A stretch of 64,000 bases of DNA from contig NZ_JASNRC010000001.1 in the NCBI RefSeq assembly GCF_030411995.1, forward strand, positions 1 through 64,000, in the 5' to 3' direction. A program made the translations under genes and the position numbers. The DNA comes from Massilia sp. YIM B02769. Its GTDB lineage: Bacteria; Pseudomonadota; Gammaproteobacteria; Burkholderiales; Burkholderiaceae_D. Positions 16,461-25,487 of the stretch are shown here, in pieces. Within the stretch, counting starts at the first letter, position 1; each line of letters opens with the position of its first letter. The notes beneath the pieces were generated by a model. It did not search any database. It saw nothing but the letters and a program-made list of their open reading frames with translations, and had not been told where the DNA came from.

Positions 16461-17477
16461 ATGAGCGACATGCTTCGCGCGAGGACAATACTGGCGGGAT
16501 GCGTCACCGCCCTGGCCCTGGCTGCCTGTGGCGGCGGCGGCGGCAACGACAACCCGGCCCCGGTGACACCGCCGACCGGCAACCAGCCCGACCCGAACCA
16601 GCCCGTCATTCCGGATCCGCTCACCCCGAGCCCGCCCGTCACGGATACGCCGGCGACACCGGGCGCGCCCGCGGTGACCGGCAACATCGCCGTCGACGGC
16701 CGCGCATGGCTGAACTTCCGGCGCGCCCAGGTCGGCCTGTCCACGCTCAGCCAGAACACGGTCATCGATGCCGCGGCCCAGGGCCATTCCGACTACCAGC
16801 GCCTCAACAACACCATCACCCACGACCAGGTCGCGGGCCGCCAGGGCTTTACCGGCGTGAGCGTGGGCGACCGCCTGACGGCCGCCGGCTACGTATTCAA
16901 CACCAGCGCCGCGCGTGCCTATGGCGAGGTGATCTCGGCCACTTCGAGCGGCACCGGCCAGTACATGGCCGAGGAACTGATCACCGCGATCTACCACCGC
17001 TTCGTGATCTTCGAGCCGGTGTTCAAGGAAATCGGCACCGGCGCCGCCACCTCCACCAGCGGGCGCAGCTATTTCACGGCCAACTTCACCGCCAACAACG
17101 GCTACGGCGCCGGGCTGGCGCGCGGCCAGGTCGCGGTCTGGCCGTTCGACGCCCAGACGTCCGTGCCGCGCAACTTCTTCAGCGACACCGAATCGCCCGA
17201 CCCGGTCCCGGACCGCAACGAAGTCGGCTACCCGATCAGCGTGCACGCCAACATCAACGTGCCGGTGACGGTGCAGAGCTTCACGGTGCGCCCGCGCGGG
17301 GGCGCCGACCTGGCCACCCGCCTGCTGAGCAACGCCAACGACACCCACACCGGCCGCTCCTCGGCCGCGATCGTGCCGCTGTCGCCGCTGGCGGCGCGCA
17401 CCACCTACGACGTCACCTTCACGGGCACGGCCGACGGCGCGGCGGTCAGCCGCAGCTGGTCGTTCACCACCCGCTGA
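16461..17477 (+). CDS. CAP/SCP-domain lipoprotein
   Basis: The 338-residue protein has a lipobox LAAC (ALALAACGGGGG), a Pro-rich linker to about residue 75 and a CAP superfamily domain (AWLNFRRAQVGLSTL; AAQGHSDYQ; ITHDQ). A C-terminal Ig-like segment may follow (SFTVRPRGGADL to SWSFTTR). Bacterial CAP proteins are secreted or surface-exposed with poorly known functions. The Hpt gene begins 5 bp downstream, so the two are probably co-transcribed. Confidence 0.85.
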   Translation: MSDMLRARTILAGCVTALALAACGGGGGNDNPAPVTPPTGNQPDPNQPVIPDPLTPSPPVTDTPATPGAPAVTGNIAVDGRAWLNFRRAQVGLSTLSQNTVIDAAAQGHSDYQRLNNTITHDQVAGRQGFTGVSVGDRLTAAGYVFNTSAARAYGEVISATSSGTGQYMAEELITAIYHRFVIFEPVFKEIGTGAATSTSGRSYFTANFTANNGYGAGLARGQVAVWPFDAQTSVPRNFFSDTESPDPVPDRNEVGYPISVHANINVPVTVQSFTVRPRGGADLATRLLSNANDTHTGRSSAAIVPLSPLAARTTYDVTFTGTADGAAVSRSWSFTTR

Positions 17478-17482
17478 ACGGG

Positions 17483-18145
17483 ATGGACAAGCCGCCCACG
17501 GCCGAGAAGACGACACCGGCGGCAGCGGGCACGGCGCCCGCGCCGCTGGTGGACGTCGAGGCCGGGGTCGAGCGCCTGATGGGCAACCGTCCGGTCTACC
17601 TGCGCGCGCTGGCGCGCTTCCGCCACGATTACCGCAGCGCCTGCGCCGCCATCGGCACCGCGCTCGAGACCGGCAACCCGCTGCTGGCCGGGCGCCTGGT
17701 GCACACGCTCAAGGGAGCGGCCGGGATGATCGAGGCCAGGTCCCTGCACGCGGCCGCGCTGGCGCTCGAAACCGCGCTGCGCCCGGCCAGCGCCCCGGCC
17801 GGCGCCACCGCCATCGACGCGGCGCAGGTCGAACTCCTGTTCGTGCGCCTGGATGCCGAACTGGCGCACGTGCTGCGCGAGCTCGACGGCATGGCCGGCC
17901 TGGCCGACGCCCAGGTGGCGACGCCGCGCCTGGTGCGCCCCAGCGACCTGCTCGGCCGCCTGCGCGCCCTGCTCGACATCGGCGACGGCGAGGCGGTCGA
18001 CCTGGTCGAGCAATCGCAGGACGAACTCATCGCCCAGTTGGGGGAAAGGGATTACGGCCGGCTCAGCGGCGCGGTGGCGGAATTCGATTTCGAGCGCGCG
18101 CTGGCGCTGCTCGATGGCCCGGGGCGGGCCGGCGTGAACGGCTGA
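17483..18145 (+). CDS. Histidine phosphotransfer (Hpt) domain protein
   Basis: The 220-residue protein contains an Hpt four-helix domain with the phospho-acceptor His74 in LVHTLKGAAGMIEA, and a second helical region around residues 150-215 with no obvious His site. Hpt proteins pass phosphate between hybrid kinases and response regulators. No kinase or regulator lies next to it, so partners must be elsewhere; the hybrid kinase at 38162-40630 is one candidate in this window. Confidence 0.78.
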   Translation: MDKPPTAEKTTPAAAGTAPAPLVDVEAGVERLMGNRPVYLRALARFRHDYRSACAAIGTALETGNPLLAGRLVHTLKGAAGMIEARSLHAAALALETALRPASAPAGATAIDAAQVELLFVRLDAELAHVLRELDGMAGLADAQVATPRLVRPSDLLGRLRALLDIGDGEAVDLVEQSQDELIAQLGERDYGRLSGAVAEFDFERALALLDGPGRAGVNG

Positions 18146-18220
18146 CGGCGCGGGCTGCCAGCCTCGCAGCAGGAACGCTTCAGGCAGGCTGCCGTGCAAG
18201 GCGGCAGGTTGCCGAAGCGC

Positions 18221-18388
18221 TCAGCGCGTGTATTCGGCTTCTTCGTCGAAGGCGTCGGTACACATCTTGCCGCAGAAACGGCGCACGCTGTCGAGCGGCT
18301 TTTCGCAATACCAGCACGAACCCTTGGGCGGCAAACTCAGGCGCGTTGGCCTGGCTTGCGCGGCAACGGCCGCCATCGGTTCAGTCAT
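18221..18388 (-). CDS. Small zinc-ribbon protein (DUF2116-like)
   Basis: The 55-residue product has a C-terminal two-pair cysteine motif, CWYCEKPLDSVRRFCGKMC, resembling small zinc-ribbon proteins. ATG 18388 has a GAGG Shine-Dalgarno 8 bp upstream; an upstream in-frame extension to 18466 is less likely. No function can be assigned. It stands alone, convergent with the Hpt gene. Confidence 0.6.
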   Translation of the reverse strand: MTEPMAAVAAQARPTRLSLPPKGSCWYCEKPLDSVRRFCGKMCTDAFDEEAEYTR

Positions 18389-18766
18389 GACACCCTCGAC
18401 CGGCACACTTTCTTGTATCGTTTCCAAGATCACCCCCAACCAGCAGCACGTCAATCCGTAGAGCAAGATTACTTCAGCGGAACATTCCAGGTATGAGAAA
18501 ACGCAACCTGGAAGTGTGCGCCGTTACGCTGTCACAGCCGTTCTGCAACCCAGTTTGCGCCGATCCTGGCGCATCTGCAATGCCATCGGTGACTGTCTTT
18601 CGTTGTTGCGGCAACAGAACAACACCTCGTTGAACTGCGCAAAGGAGGACTGCGCCAGCGTTTTCAACAGCGGAAATCTTAGCAGTGTTGACAACAAATT
18701 CATCTGTGTTTCAATCGTGCGCGCCTCTGTCCTACAGAAAATTTTGTAACGGTCGAGAATGCGGGT
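18389..18766. other. Intergenic stretch without a recognised gene
   Basis: About 380 bp separates the zinc-ribbon gene from the DUF1439 gene. A 77-codon plus-strand ORF (18516-18749) shows no recognisable domain and no clear ribosome-binding site. A TTGACA at about 18687 lacks a good -10 partner. Nothing further is supported. Confidence 0.5.
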
Positions 18767-19336
18767 TTAACGTTGTGCCTGTGCCGGTTCGAGCGAAACG
18801 CGCAGGCCGCCCGGCCTGGTGGCGATGCGGGTCGGGATGTATTGCACGCCGGCGTAGCGCAGGTCTTCGCTGCGGAAGGTGTAGACCGGGATGTCGAGGA
18901 CGACCTTGTCCATCACGCCATTCGCGGCGCGCGCCAGCTGGCGTTGTACCGAAGCGTCCAGGCCCTTGATCTCGAAGCGCTCGATGCGCGGCTCGGCCAT
19001 GTAGACCCCGCTGCGCGTCTGATCGATGTAGAGGCGGCCGGAAAAGGCCAGGCTGCCGGCCAGCGGATGGCGCAGGAAGGATTGGGCGACGCTGGCGTCG
19101 ACCGTCAGCGAGACGCGGTCGCCTTCGTGCACGGCCAGTTGCGGGCGGGTCAGGCGCACGTCGAACAGTTCCAGCAGACGGTTGTCCATCGGGAAGCGGC
19201 GGTCGAGGCTGGCCTGGAGTTTCGGGAGCGGCAGGTCGACTTCGCGCGGGCCGAGGATGCTGGCGCAGGAAGCGAGCAAGGCGGCACCGGAGACGGCAGT
19301 AATGGTGGTCAGCAGTCTGCGGCGGGTGATGGTCAT
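18767..19336 (-). CDS. DUF1439 family lipoprotein (YceB-like)
   Basis: The 189-residue protein begins MTITRRRLLTTITAVSG with an Arg-rich N-region and lipobox LASC. The body contains segments typical of DUF1439 (LPLPKLQASLDRRFP and SGRLYIDQTRSGVYM). YceB-type proteins are outer-membrane lipoproteins of unknown function that may bind lipids. The ATG at 19336 is chosen for the signal sequence. It is followed upstream by REP copy 5, so it is probably a single-gene unit. Confidence 0.8.
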   Translation of the reverse strand: MTITRRRLLTTITAVSGAALLASCASILGPREVDLPLPKLQASLDRRFPMDNRLLELFDVRLTRPQLAVHEGDRVSLTVDASVAQSFLRHPLAGSLAFSGRLYIDQTRSGVYMAEPRIERFEIKGLDASVQRQLARAANGVMDKVVLDIPVYTFRSEDLRYAGVQYIPTRIATRPGGLRVSLEPAQAQR

Positions 19337-19350
19337 AGTAGTTCCTTGTT

Positions 19351-19504
19351 GTAGGGTGGGTTCTTGAACCCACCGGTACGGCGTTTGAAATTTGATGCGC
19401 GTCTGGCGCATGCCCCGTCATTGGTACATTCAACGGTGGGGGCTTGGCGGTAACGGCGCTTCTAATCAACTGGTGAGAACGGTGGGCTCAAGAGCCCACC
19501 CTAC
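19351..19504. repeat. REP/BIME-like repeat pair, copy 5 (GGGTTC / GGGCTC variants)
   Basis: The left hairpin is GTGGGTTC-TT-GAACCCAC after GTAGG. The right hairpin is GTGGGCTC-AA-GAGCCCAC before CCTAC. The arms differ from other copies but remain self-complementary. It lies between the DUF1439 gene and mnmE. Confidence 0.85.
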
Positions 19505-19522
19505 GCCCCATCACCTGTACGA

Positions 19523-20902
19523 TTATTTACCGATACAGAACCGGCTGAAAATCACCCCAAGCAAATCATCCGGCGTGAATTCCCCGGTAATGCTCGACAA
19601 CTGATCCTGCGCCAGCCGCAATTCCTCGGCAAACAGATCCAGCGACTGGTCATCCTGCGCCGCATGCTGCCCGGCCATGTCCAGGTGGGTACGCGCCGCG
19701 CGCAGGGCGATCAGATGCCGCTCGCGCGCCAGGTACAGCGATTCACCGGTCTGCTGCCAGCCGGCGATGCGCAGCAATTCCGCGCGCAGCAGGTCGATCC
19801 CGGTCTTCTCGTTCGCCGACAGATAGATGTGGGTCGCATCCGCCGCCCCTTCCACCGCCGCGCGGTGTCCGGACAGGTCGATCTTGTTCCAGATGCGCAG
19901 CACCGGCACACCCTCCGGGAAGGCGGCGACAATCGCTTCGTCGGCCACGCTCGGCCCCAGGTTGGCGTCGAGCAGGTGCAGGATCACGTCGGCCTTGCCG
20001 ACTTCGCCCCAGGTGCGCTCGATGCCGATGCGCTCGACCACGTCGATGCCCTCGTCGATCGCGCGAATGCCCGCGGTATCGATGATATTCAGCGGAATGC
20101 CCTCGATCTGGATGGTCTCGCTGACCTTGTCGCGGGTGGTGCCGGCGATCGGCGTGACGATCGCCACCTCGGCCCCAGCCAGCGCATTCAGCAGCGAGGA
20201 CTTGCCGACGTTCGGCTGCCCCACCAGCACCACGTTCAAGCCTTCGCGCAGCAGCGCACCCTGCGCGGCCTGGCGGAACACGTGTTCCAGCGACTCGACG
20301 ATGCCGGCAAGCTGTCCGCGCGCATTCGATTTTTCCAGGAAGTCGATTTCCTCTTCCGGGAAGTCCAACGTGGCCTCGACCAGCATGCGCAGGTTGATGG
20401 TCTGCTCGACCAGCCGGTGCACGACTTGCGAAAAGGCGCCCGACAGCGACTGCGAGGCGGACTTGGCCGCCGCTTCGGTCGAGGCGTCGATCAGGTCGGC
20501 CACGGCTTCGGCCTGGGCCAGGTCGAGCTTGTCGTTGAGGTAGGCGCGGCGCGTGAATTCGCCCGGCTCGGCCAGGCGCAGGCCGTGCTCGGCGCCCGCT
20601 TCCAGCACGCGCGCCAGCAGCATCTGCAAGACCACCGGGCCGCCGTGGCCCTGGAGTTCCAGCACGTCTTCGCCGGTGTAGGAATGCGGCGCCTTGAAGT
20701 ACAGGGCCAGGCCCTGGTCGAGCACGGTACCGTCGGCGGACTTGAAGGGAATATAGGTGGCGTTGCGCGGAGAGAGCGTGGTGCCGGGGAACAGCGATTC
20801 GATCAGCGGCCCGAGCGACTTGCCCGAGGCGCGGACCACGCCGATGCCGCCGCGTCCCGGTGCGGTGGCGATGGCGGCGATGGGGGAGGTATCAAGCTTC
20901 AT
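19523..20902 (-). CDS. mnmE: tRNA modification GTPase MnmE
   Basis: This 459-residue protein has the N-terminal tetrahydrofolate-binding domain, a helical domain with an inserted GTPase (P-loop GQPNVGKS from residue 228; DTAG; NKID) and the C-terminal catalytic motif FCIGK. With MnmG it installs the carboxymethylaminomethyl (or related) group at the wobble uridine of certain tRNAs. It lies in the conserved origin-proximal gene block but is separated from yidC by a terminator. Confidence 0.97.
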   Translation of the reverse strand: MKLDTSPIAAIATAPGRGGIGVVRASGKSLGPLIESLFPGTTLSPRNATYIPFKSADGTVLDQGLALYFKAPHSYTGEDVLELQGHGGPVVLQMLLARVLEAGAEHGLRLAEPGEFTRRAYLNDKLDLAQAEAVADLIDASTEAAAKSASQSLSGAFSQVVHRLVEQTINLRMLVEATLDFPEEEIDFLEKSNARGQLAGIVESLEHVFRQAAQGALLREGLNVVLVGQPNVGKSSLLNALAGAEVAIVTPIAGTTRDKVSETIQIEGIPLNIIDTAGIRAIDEGIDVVERIGIERTWGEVGKADVILHLLDANLGPSVADEAIVAAFPEGVPVLRIWNKIDLSGHRAAVEGAADATHIYLSANEKTGIDLLRAELLRIAGWQQTGESLYLARERHLIALRAARTHLDMAGQHAAQDDQSLDLFAEELRLAQDQLSSITGEFTPDDLLGVIFSRFCIGK

Positions 20903-20920
20903 GGGGAAATTGTAGATGAT

Positions 20921-20951
20921 AAAAAAAGCCCGTGGAATTCCACGGGCTTTT
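20921..20951 (-). terminator. Rho-independent terminator after yidC
   Basis: The stem AAAAGCCCGTGGAATTCCACGGGC ends in a run of seven T reading leftward. It lies 20 bp downstream of the yidC stop and separates the rpmH-yidC operon from mnmE. (Stem given in part.). Confidence 0.85.
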
Positions 20952-20970
20952 GCTGAAACGCGTCAGACGA

Positions 20971-22641
20971 TTACTTCATGGTGGCCGGGGCCAGCTTCTT
21001 GGTGATGACCCACTGCTGCGCAATCGACACCAGGTTGTTGACCACCCAGTACAGGACCAGGCCCGACGGGAAGAACACGAACATGACCGAGAACGCCAGC
21101 GGCATGAACAGCATCATCTTTGCCTGCATCGGATCGGCCGGCTGCGGGTTCAGCTTGGCGGTGATGAACATCGAGATCGCGTACAGCACCGGCAGGATGA
21201 AGAACGGATCCGGCTGGGTCAGGTCGGTAATCCAGCCCACCCACGGCGCGCCGCGCATCTCGACCGAGGCCTGCAGCACGTAGTACAGCGCCAGGAAGAC
21301 CGGCATCTGGATCAGGATCGGCAGGCAGCCGCCCAGCGGGTTGATCTTCTCGGACTTGTACAGCTCCATCGTGGCCTGCTGCATCTTGACCGGGTCGGCT
21401 TTGTAGCGTTCGCGGATCGCCTGCATCTTCGGCGTGACCACGCGCATCTTGGCCATGCTGCGGTAGCCGGCGGCCGACAGCGGGAAGAAGGCCAGCTTGA
21501 TCAGGATGGTAAAGGCGATGATGGTCCAGCCCCAGTTGCCGAGCAGCTGGTGGATGTGGTCCATGATCCAGAACAGCGGCTTGGCGATGATCGCGAACAT
21601 GCCGTAGTCCTTCACCAGCTCCAGGCCCGGGGTGATGGTTTCCAGCTTCTTCTCTTCCTGCGGGCCCGAGTACAGGCGCGCGGTGTTCGAGACGGTGGCG
21701 CCCGGCGCCACGGTGCCCAGCGACTGGGTGGTGCCGATGGCATACATGTTGGTCGCCAGCTTCTTGGTGTAGATCTCGCGCGCGGTGTTATCGGCCGGGA
21801 TGAAGGCCGACACGAAGAAGTGCTGCGAAATCGCCACCCAGCCGCCGTTCGACTTGTTCGGGTGCTCGGCGCTGTTCTTCTCGATCTTCTCGAAGGTCAG
21901 CTTCTGGTACTTCTCTTCCGGGGTCCACAGGGTCGGGCCGGTGAAGCTCGGGGTGAACCACGAGTCGCCAGGCGGCTTGTTGCCGTCGTGCTGGAGCTGC
22001 AGGTAGAGCGCAGGCTGGACCGGCGCGGCCGTCAGGTTGGTCACGTCGTGGCGCACGTCGATCACGTAGTCGCCGCGCTTGAAGGTGAAGGTCTTGGTCA
22101 GCTTCACGCCGCCCTGCTCGGCTTCGAGCACGAGTTGCACCTGGCCGTTGGCGTCGACCGTGCGCACGCCTGGACGGGCGGTGAACACCGTGTTGTGGTT
22201 CGGCAGCACGCCGGCCGGGGTTGCACCGATCAGGCCGGTCTGGCCCAGGTAGGTGTTGTTGCCGGCGACGTCGAACAGGACCTGGTTCTTGGTCTTGTCG
22301 AAGTGGTCCGGGTACTGCAGCAGCTCGAGACGGCGGATCACGCCGCCCTGGGTGTCGACCTCGGCCTTGACCACGTCGGTGGTGATGGTGATGCGCTCGG
22401 CGCGCACCGGGGCTGGAGCAGCCGGCTGGCCGGGAACGGCAGGGGCGCCTGCCTGGGCCGGGGCGCCCGGCACGCCGGCGGTGCCGCCCGCATTGGTATT
22501 CGCAGGCGCCTGCGCGACCTTGGCCGGCGGCGTAGGCGAGAACATCGACTGCTTACCGTTCGACACCATCCAGTTGTTCCACAGAACGACTAGCGAGACG
22601 GCGAAGACAATCCACAGAATGGTACGTTTGTTGATTTCCAT
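20971..22641 (-). CDS. yidC: Membrane protein insertase YidC
   Basis: This 556-residue protein has an N-terminal helix (RTILWIVFAVSLVVLW), a large periplasmic domain and the conserved C-terminal five-helix insertase core (for example GCLPILIQMPVFLALYYVL). It inserts and folds inner-membrane proteins alone or with SecYEG. The ATG at 22641 starts MEINKRTILW, the usual start in this order. It is the last gene of the rpmH-rnpA-yidD-yidC block. Confidence 0.97.
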   Translation of the reverse strand: MEINKRTILWIVFAVSLVVLWNNWMVSNGKQSMFSPTPPAKVAQAPANTNAGGTAGVPGAPAQAGAPAVPGQPAAPAPVRAERITITTDVVKAEVDTQGGVIRRLELLQYPDHFDKTKNQVLFDVAGNNTYLGQTGLIGATPAGVLPNHNTVFTARPGVRTVDANGQVQLVLEAEQGGVKLTKTFTFKRGDYVIDVRHDVTNLTAAPVQPALYLQLQHDGNKPPGDSWFTPSFTGPTLWTPEEKYQKLTFEKIEKNSAEHPNKSNGGWVAISQHFFVSAFIPADNTAREIYTKKLATNMYAIGTTQSLGTVAPGATVSNTARLYSGPQEEKKLETITPGLELVKDYGMFAIIAKPLFWIMDHIHQLLGNWGWTIIAFTILIKLAFFPLSAAGYRSMAKMRVVTPKMQAIRERYKADPVKMQQATMELYKSEKINPLGGCLPILIQMPVFLALYYVLQASVEMRGAPWVGWITDLTQPDPFFILPVLYAISMFITAKLNPQPADPMQAKMMLFMPLAFSVMFVFFPSGLVLYWVVNNLVSIAQQWVITKKLAPATMK

Positions 22642-22652
22642 TGAGGTATTCG

Positions 22653-22913
22653 TCAGGAGTGGTTGCAACCGCAAGCGGCTGATGAGGAATGCTTGTGCCG
22701 CTTGGGCGGTACGGGATCCAGTCCGCCCGCGTTCCAGGGATGGCAGCGGCCGAGGCGGCGCACCGTCAGCCAGCTGCCGCGCAGCGCACCATGGGTCTGG
22801 AGCGCCTCGATGGCATAACCGGAACAGGAAGGATAGAAACGGCAGTTCTGCCCGAGCATCGGGGACAGCACGAGCCGGTAGGCACGCACGATCCAGATGA
22901 GCAGGGTTTTCAT
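22653..22913 (-). CDS. yidD: Membrane protein insertion efficiency factor YidD
   Basis: The 86-residue protein has the family signature CRFYPSCSGYAIEAL and GRCHPWNAGGLDPVP. It aids YidC-dependent insertion at the inner membrane. It overlaps rnpA by 4 bp and lies 11 bp from yidC, in the standard order. Confidence 0.95.
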   Translation of the reverse strand: MKTLLIWIVRAYRLVLSPMLGQNCRFYPSCSGYAIEALQTHGALRGSWLTVRRLGRCHPWNAGGLDPVPPKRHKHSSSAACGCNHS

Positions 22914-23329
22914 GAGGAAGATGGAGCAGCCGCTGCCGGAGGCACCGGTGCCGACTTTCTCGGACGCTGGGAAGCGAGCAGGCGCGACAGTTCCGCGTGC
23001 AGCAGGCGCTTCAGGGCACTGTTGGTGGCGGGGCCTTGCTTGGTATTCACCGGACGCGCCAGGCGCACGATGCAGTCGACCGACTGGATCCGGCTGGTGC
23101 GGAACAGCTCGCGCGTGATGCGCTTGATGGTGTTCCGGGTCACCGCGCGCGGCGCGAAGCGCTTGGCCGCAACGATGCCCAGCCGCGCATGCGGCAGCGG
23201 GCTGGGCCGGGTATAGAGCACGAAATGCGCGGATTTTTGCGTGGGCCGCAAACGAAAAACGGATGAAAATTCATCCGTTTTCAGAATGCGCCGAGCGCGC
23301 GCGAAGTCGTGCGAACCTTCGCCTGTCAT
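22910..23329 (-). CDS. rnpA: Ribonuclease P protein component
   Basis: The 139-residue basic protein carries the RNR motif region (AVTRNTIKRITRELFR) and the conserved N-terminal segment (RILKTDEFSSVF). It binds RNase P RNA for tRNA 5' processing. The C-terminus is extended by an Ala/Pro/Ser-rich tail. It follows rpmH as in most bacteria. Confidence 0.96.
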   Translation of the reverse strand: MTGEGSHDFARARRILKTDEFSSVFRLRPTQKSAHFVLYTRPSPLPHARLGIVAAKRFAPRAVTRNTIKRITRELFRTSRIQSVDCIVRLARPVNTKQGPATNSALKRLLHAELSRLLASQRPRKSAPVPPAAAAPSSS

Positions 23330-23357
23330 GTGACCGCGGTCAGCTGGTGCGGCTGGC

Positions 23358-23492
23358 TTAGACAGCCAGACGCTTGCGGCCCTTGGCGCGGCGTGCGTTC
23401 AGAACCTGACGGCCACCACGGGTAGCCATACGTGCGCGGAAGCCGTGCGTGCGCTTGCGACGAACGACGGAAGGTTGGTAAGTACGTTTCAT
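23358..23492 (-). CDS. rpmH: 50S ribosomal protein L34
   Basis: The 44-residue protein begins [20 protein letters not shown] and ends AKGRKRLAV, matching L34 from end to end. It is the first gene of the leftward origin-proximal operon, with a strong promoter at 23665-23694 and a leader of about 160 nt. Confidence 0.97.
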   Translation of the reverse strand: MKRTYQPSVVRRKRTHGFRARMATRGGRQVLNARRAKGRKRLAV

Positions 23493-23664
23493 GGTGGTCT
23501 CGCTTAAAGCAAAATAGTATGCAAAATCGGGTCTGACGTCTGTTCGTCAGGAATCGGCGCCAATGACAGTTCGCTTCGTTCAGCCAGCGTCACGCCACAG
23601 CTAGTCCGTGCATTTCTCGACCATCAAACGAAGGCTGAGCAGGCGGCCGGACAGGGAACCCTGA

Positions 23665-23694
23665 ATTAGACCCTACTTGACAACCCGCTGTCAA
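23665..23694 (-). promoter_or_regulatory. Promoter of the rpmH-rnpA operon
   Basis: On the minus strand there is a -35 TTGACA (23689-23694), an 18-bp spacer and a -10 TCTAAT (23665-23670). This near-consensus promoter is fitting for a ribosomal protein gene. Confidence 0.75.
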
Positions 23695-23770
23695 GGAGCC
23701 TGTTGTTTTTGACCGTGTAGATAACTTTGCTTTTATCCCCAGCCTTTCGTCAAAAACTGTGGCCTGCCTG

Positions 23771-23799
23771 TGGATAACCTCGCCAAAGACATGTAAAAT
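23771..23799 (+). promoter_or_regulatory. Likely dnaA promoter overlapped by a DnaA box
   Basis: A -10 TAAAAT (23794-23799) and a -35-like TGGATA (23771-23776) are 17 bp apart. The -35 lies inside the perfect DnaA box at 23769-23777, so DnaA binding would be expected to repress its own gene. Confidence 0.5.
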
Positions 23800-23829
23800 A
23801 GCGTGTTACGTATCACTTAGCCGCACACC

Positions 23830-25227
23830 ATGGATAACTTTTGGCAGACCGCCTCCGCGCAGCTGGAGCTCGAGCTGACGCCGCAACAATATAGCGCATG
23901 GATCAAACCGCTCGTCGTGCTCGACTACGAGGACGGCAAGCTGCGCATTGCGGCGCCGAACCGCTTCAAGCTCGACTGGGTCAAGACGCAGTTCGCCAAC
24001 CGCATCACCGCCCTCGCCTGCCAGTACTGGGAAGCGCCGGTCGAAGTGCAGTTCGTGCTCGACCCGAAGAACGCGCCCAAGAAACCGGCCGAGGTGCGCC
24101 CGGCGCCGGACAGCTCGCCCATGCCGGGCGAACTGCGTCCGTCCGCGCCGGTGCACAGCATCGAGCCGCAGCCGAACCTGAACATCGCCAACTCGCCGAA
24201 GCGCGAGCAGAGCCGCATCAACCCGGACCTGACCTTCGACAGCTTCGTGACCGGTAAGGCCAACCAGCTGGCGCGCGCCGCCGCGATCCAGGTGGCGAAC
24301 AACCCGGGCGTGTCGTACAACCCGCTGTTCTTCTACGGCGGCGTCGGCCTCGGTAAGACCCACTTGATCCACGCGATCGGCAACCAGGTGATGGTCGACA
24401 ATCCGGGCGCCCGCATCCGCTACATCCACGCCGAGCAGTACGTGCGCGACGTCGTCACCGCCTATCAGCGCAAGGGCTTCGACGACTTCAAGCATTACTA
24501 CCACTCGCTCGACATGCTCCTGATCGACGATATTCAATTCTTCGGTGGCAAGAGCCGCACGCAGGAAGAGTTCTTCTATGCCTTCGAGGCCCTGATCGCG
24601 GCCAAGAAACAGATCATCATCACCTCGGATACCTATCCGAAAGAGATCACCGGCATGGACGATCGCCTGATCTCGCGCTTCGACTCCGGCCTGACGGTGG
24701 CGATCGAGCCGCCGGAACTGGAAATGCGCGTGGCGATCTTGCTCAAGAAAGCGCAATCCGAGGGCGTGGTCCTGTCGGACGACGTGGCGTTCTTCGTGGC
24801 CAAGCACCTGCGCTCGAACGTGCGCGAACTGGAAGGCGCGCTGCGCAAGATCCTGGCCTACTCGCGTTTCCACGGCAAGGACATCACGATCGACATCGTG
24901 AAGGAAGCGCTGAAGGATCTGCTGTCGGTGCAGAACCGCCAGATCTCCGTGGAAAACATCCAGAAGACGGTGGCCGACTTCTTCAACATCAAGGTCGCCG
25001 ACATGTACTCGAAGCGCCGCCCGGCCAATATTGCCCGTCCGCGCCAGATTGCCATGTACCTGGCGAAGGAACTGACGCAAAAGAGTCTGCCGGAAATCGG
25101 CGAACTGTTCGGCGGCCGCGACCACACCACCGTGCTGCACGCGGTGCGCAAGATCGCGGGCGACCGCCAGAAGAATGCCGAGTGCAATCACGAATTGCAC
25201 GTGCTGGAACAGACGCTGAAGGGTTGA
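23830..25227 (+). CDS. dnaA: Chromosomal replication initiator DnaA
   Basis: This 465-residue protein has domain I ([20 protein letters not shown]), a Pro-rich domain II (about 90-130), AAA+ domain III (Walker A GGVGLGKT at 170-177; Walker [10 protein letters not shown]) and domain IV with the DNA-binding signature [12 protein letters not shown]. It binds DnaA boxes and opens oriC. It starts next to the probable origin and is followed by dnaN after a gap that carries a repeat element. Confidence 0.98.
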   Translation: MDNFWQTASAQLELELTPQQYSAWIKPLVVLDYEDGKLRIAAPNRFKLDWVKTQFANRITALACQYWEAPVEVQFVLDPKNAPKKPAEVRPAPDSSPMPGELRPSAPVHSIEPQPNLNIANSPKREQSRINPDLTFDSFVTGKANQLARAAAIQVANNPGVSYNPLFFYGGVGLGKTHLIHAIGNQVMVDNPGARIRYIHAEQYVRDVVTAYQRKGFDDFKHYYHSLDMLLIDDIQFFGGKSRTQEEFFYAFEALIAAKKQIIITSDTYPKEITGMDDRLISRFDSGLTVAIEPPELEMRVAILLKKAQSEGVVLSDDVAFFVAKHLRSNVRELEGALRKILAYSRFHGKDITIDIVKEALKDLLSVQNRQISVENIQKTVADFFNIKVADMYSKRRPANIARPRQIAMYLAKELTQKSLPEIGELFGGRDHTTVLHAVRKIAGDRQKNAECNHELHVLEQTLKG

Positions 25228-25261
25228 TGGGATTGGGTTCGTCTGTGCCAATCTGGTTGAA

Positions 25262-25374
25262 CGCGTGGGCACGGGGCGCCCACCCTACATATCAAACTGA
25301 ACCGGGCAAGACACGCTCATGTGGTCTGCCTCGCATGTGAAGCACCGTAGGGTGGGCGCCCCGTGCCCACGCGT
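25262..25374. repeat. REP/BIME-like repeat pair, copy 6 (reversed arrangement) between dnaA and dnaN
   Basis: The order is opposite to the other copies. CGCGTGGGCACGGGGCGCCCACCC followed by TAC comes first (25262-25288), and GTAGGGTGGGCGCCCCGTGCC followed by CACGCGT comes second (25347-25374), so the GTAGGG ends face each other. (Units quoted in part.). Confidence 0.85.
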
Positions 25375-25487
25375 TGTGTGAAAACCGTTGGCCCATGAAA
25401 CCAACGAATTTGTGTTTGCCCCACACAAACGGCAAAATAGTGCTGTAGCAACAATTTCACTGTATTAACACTTATCCGAGGATAACT

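Larger units (their letters stand above)
23493..23829. other. Probable chromosomal replication origin region (oriC)
   Basis: This gap between rpmH (leftward) and dnaA (rightward) contains one perfect DnaA box (TGTGGATAA, complement of TTATCCACA, at 23769-23777). Two one-mismatch boxes lie close by: TTATCCCCA (23733-23741) and TGTAGATAA (23716-23724). Gene order and strand switch support an origin here. An obvious AT-rich unwinding element was not identified, and GC skew was not computed. Confidence 0.7.

Noticed and set aside
18516..18749. 77-codon plus-strand ORF in the gap before the DUF1439 gene
   Set aside because: No recognised domain, no clear ribosome-binding site and no supporting promoter.
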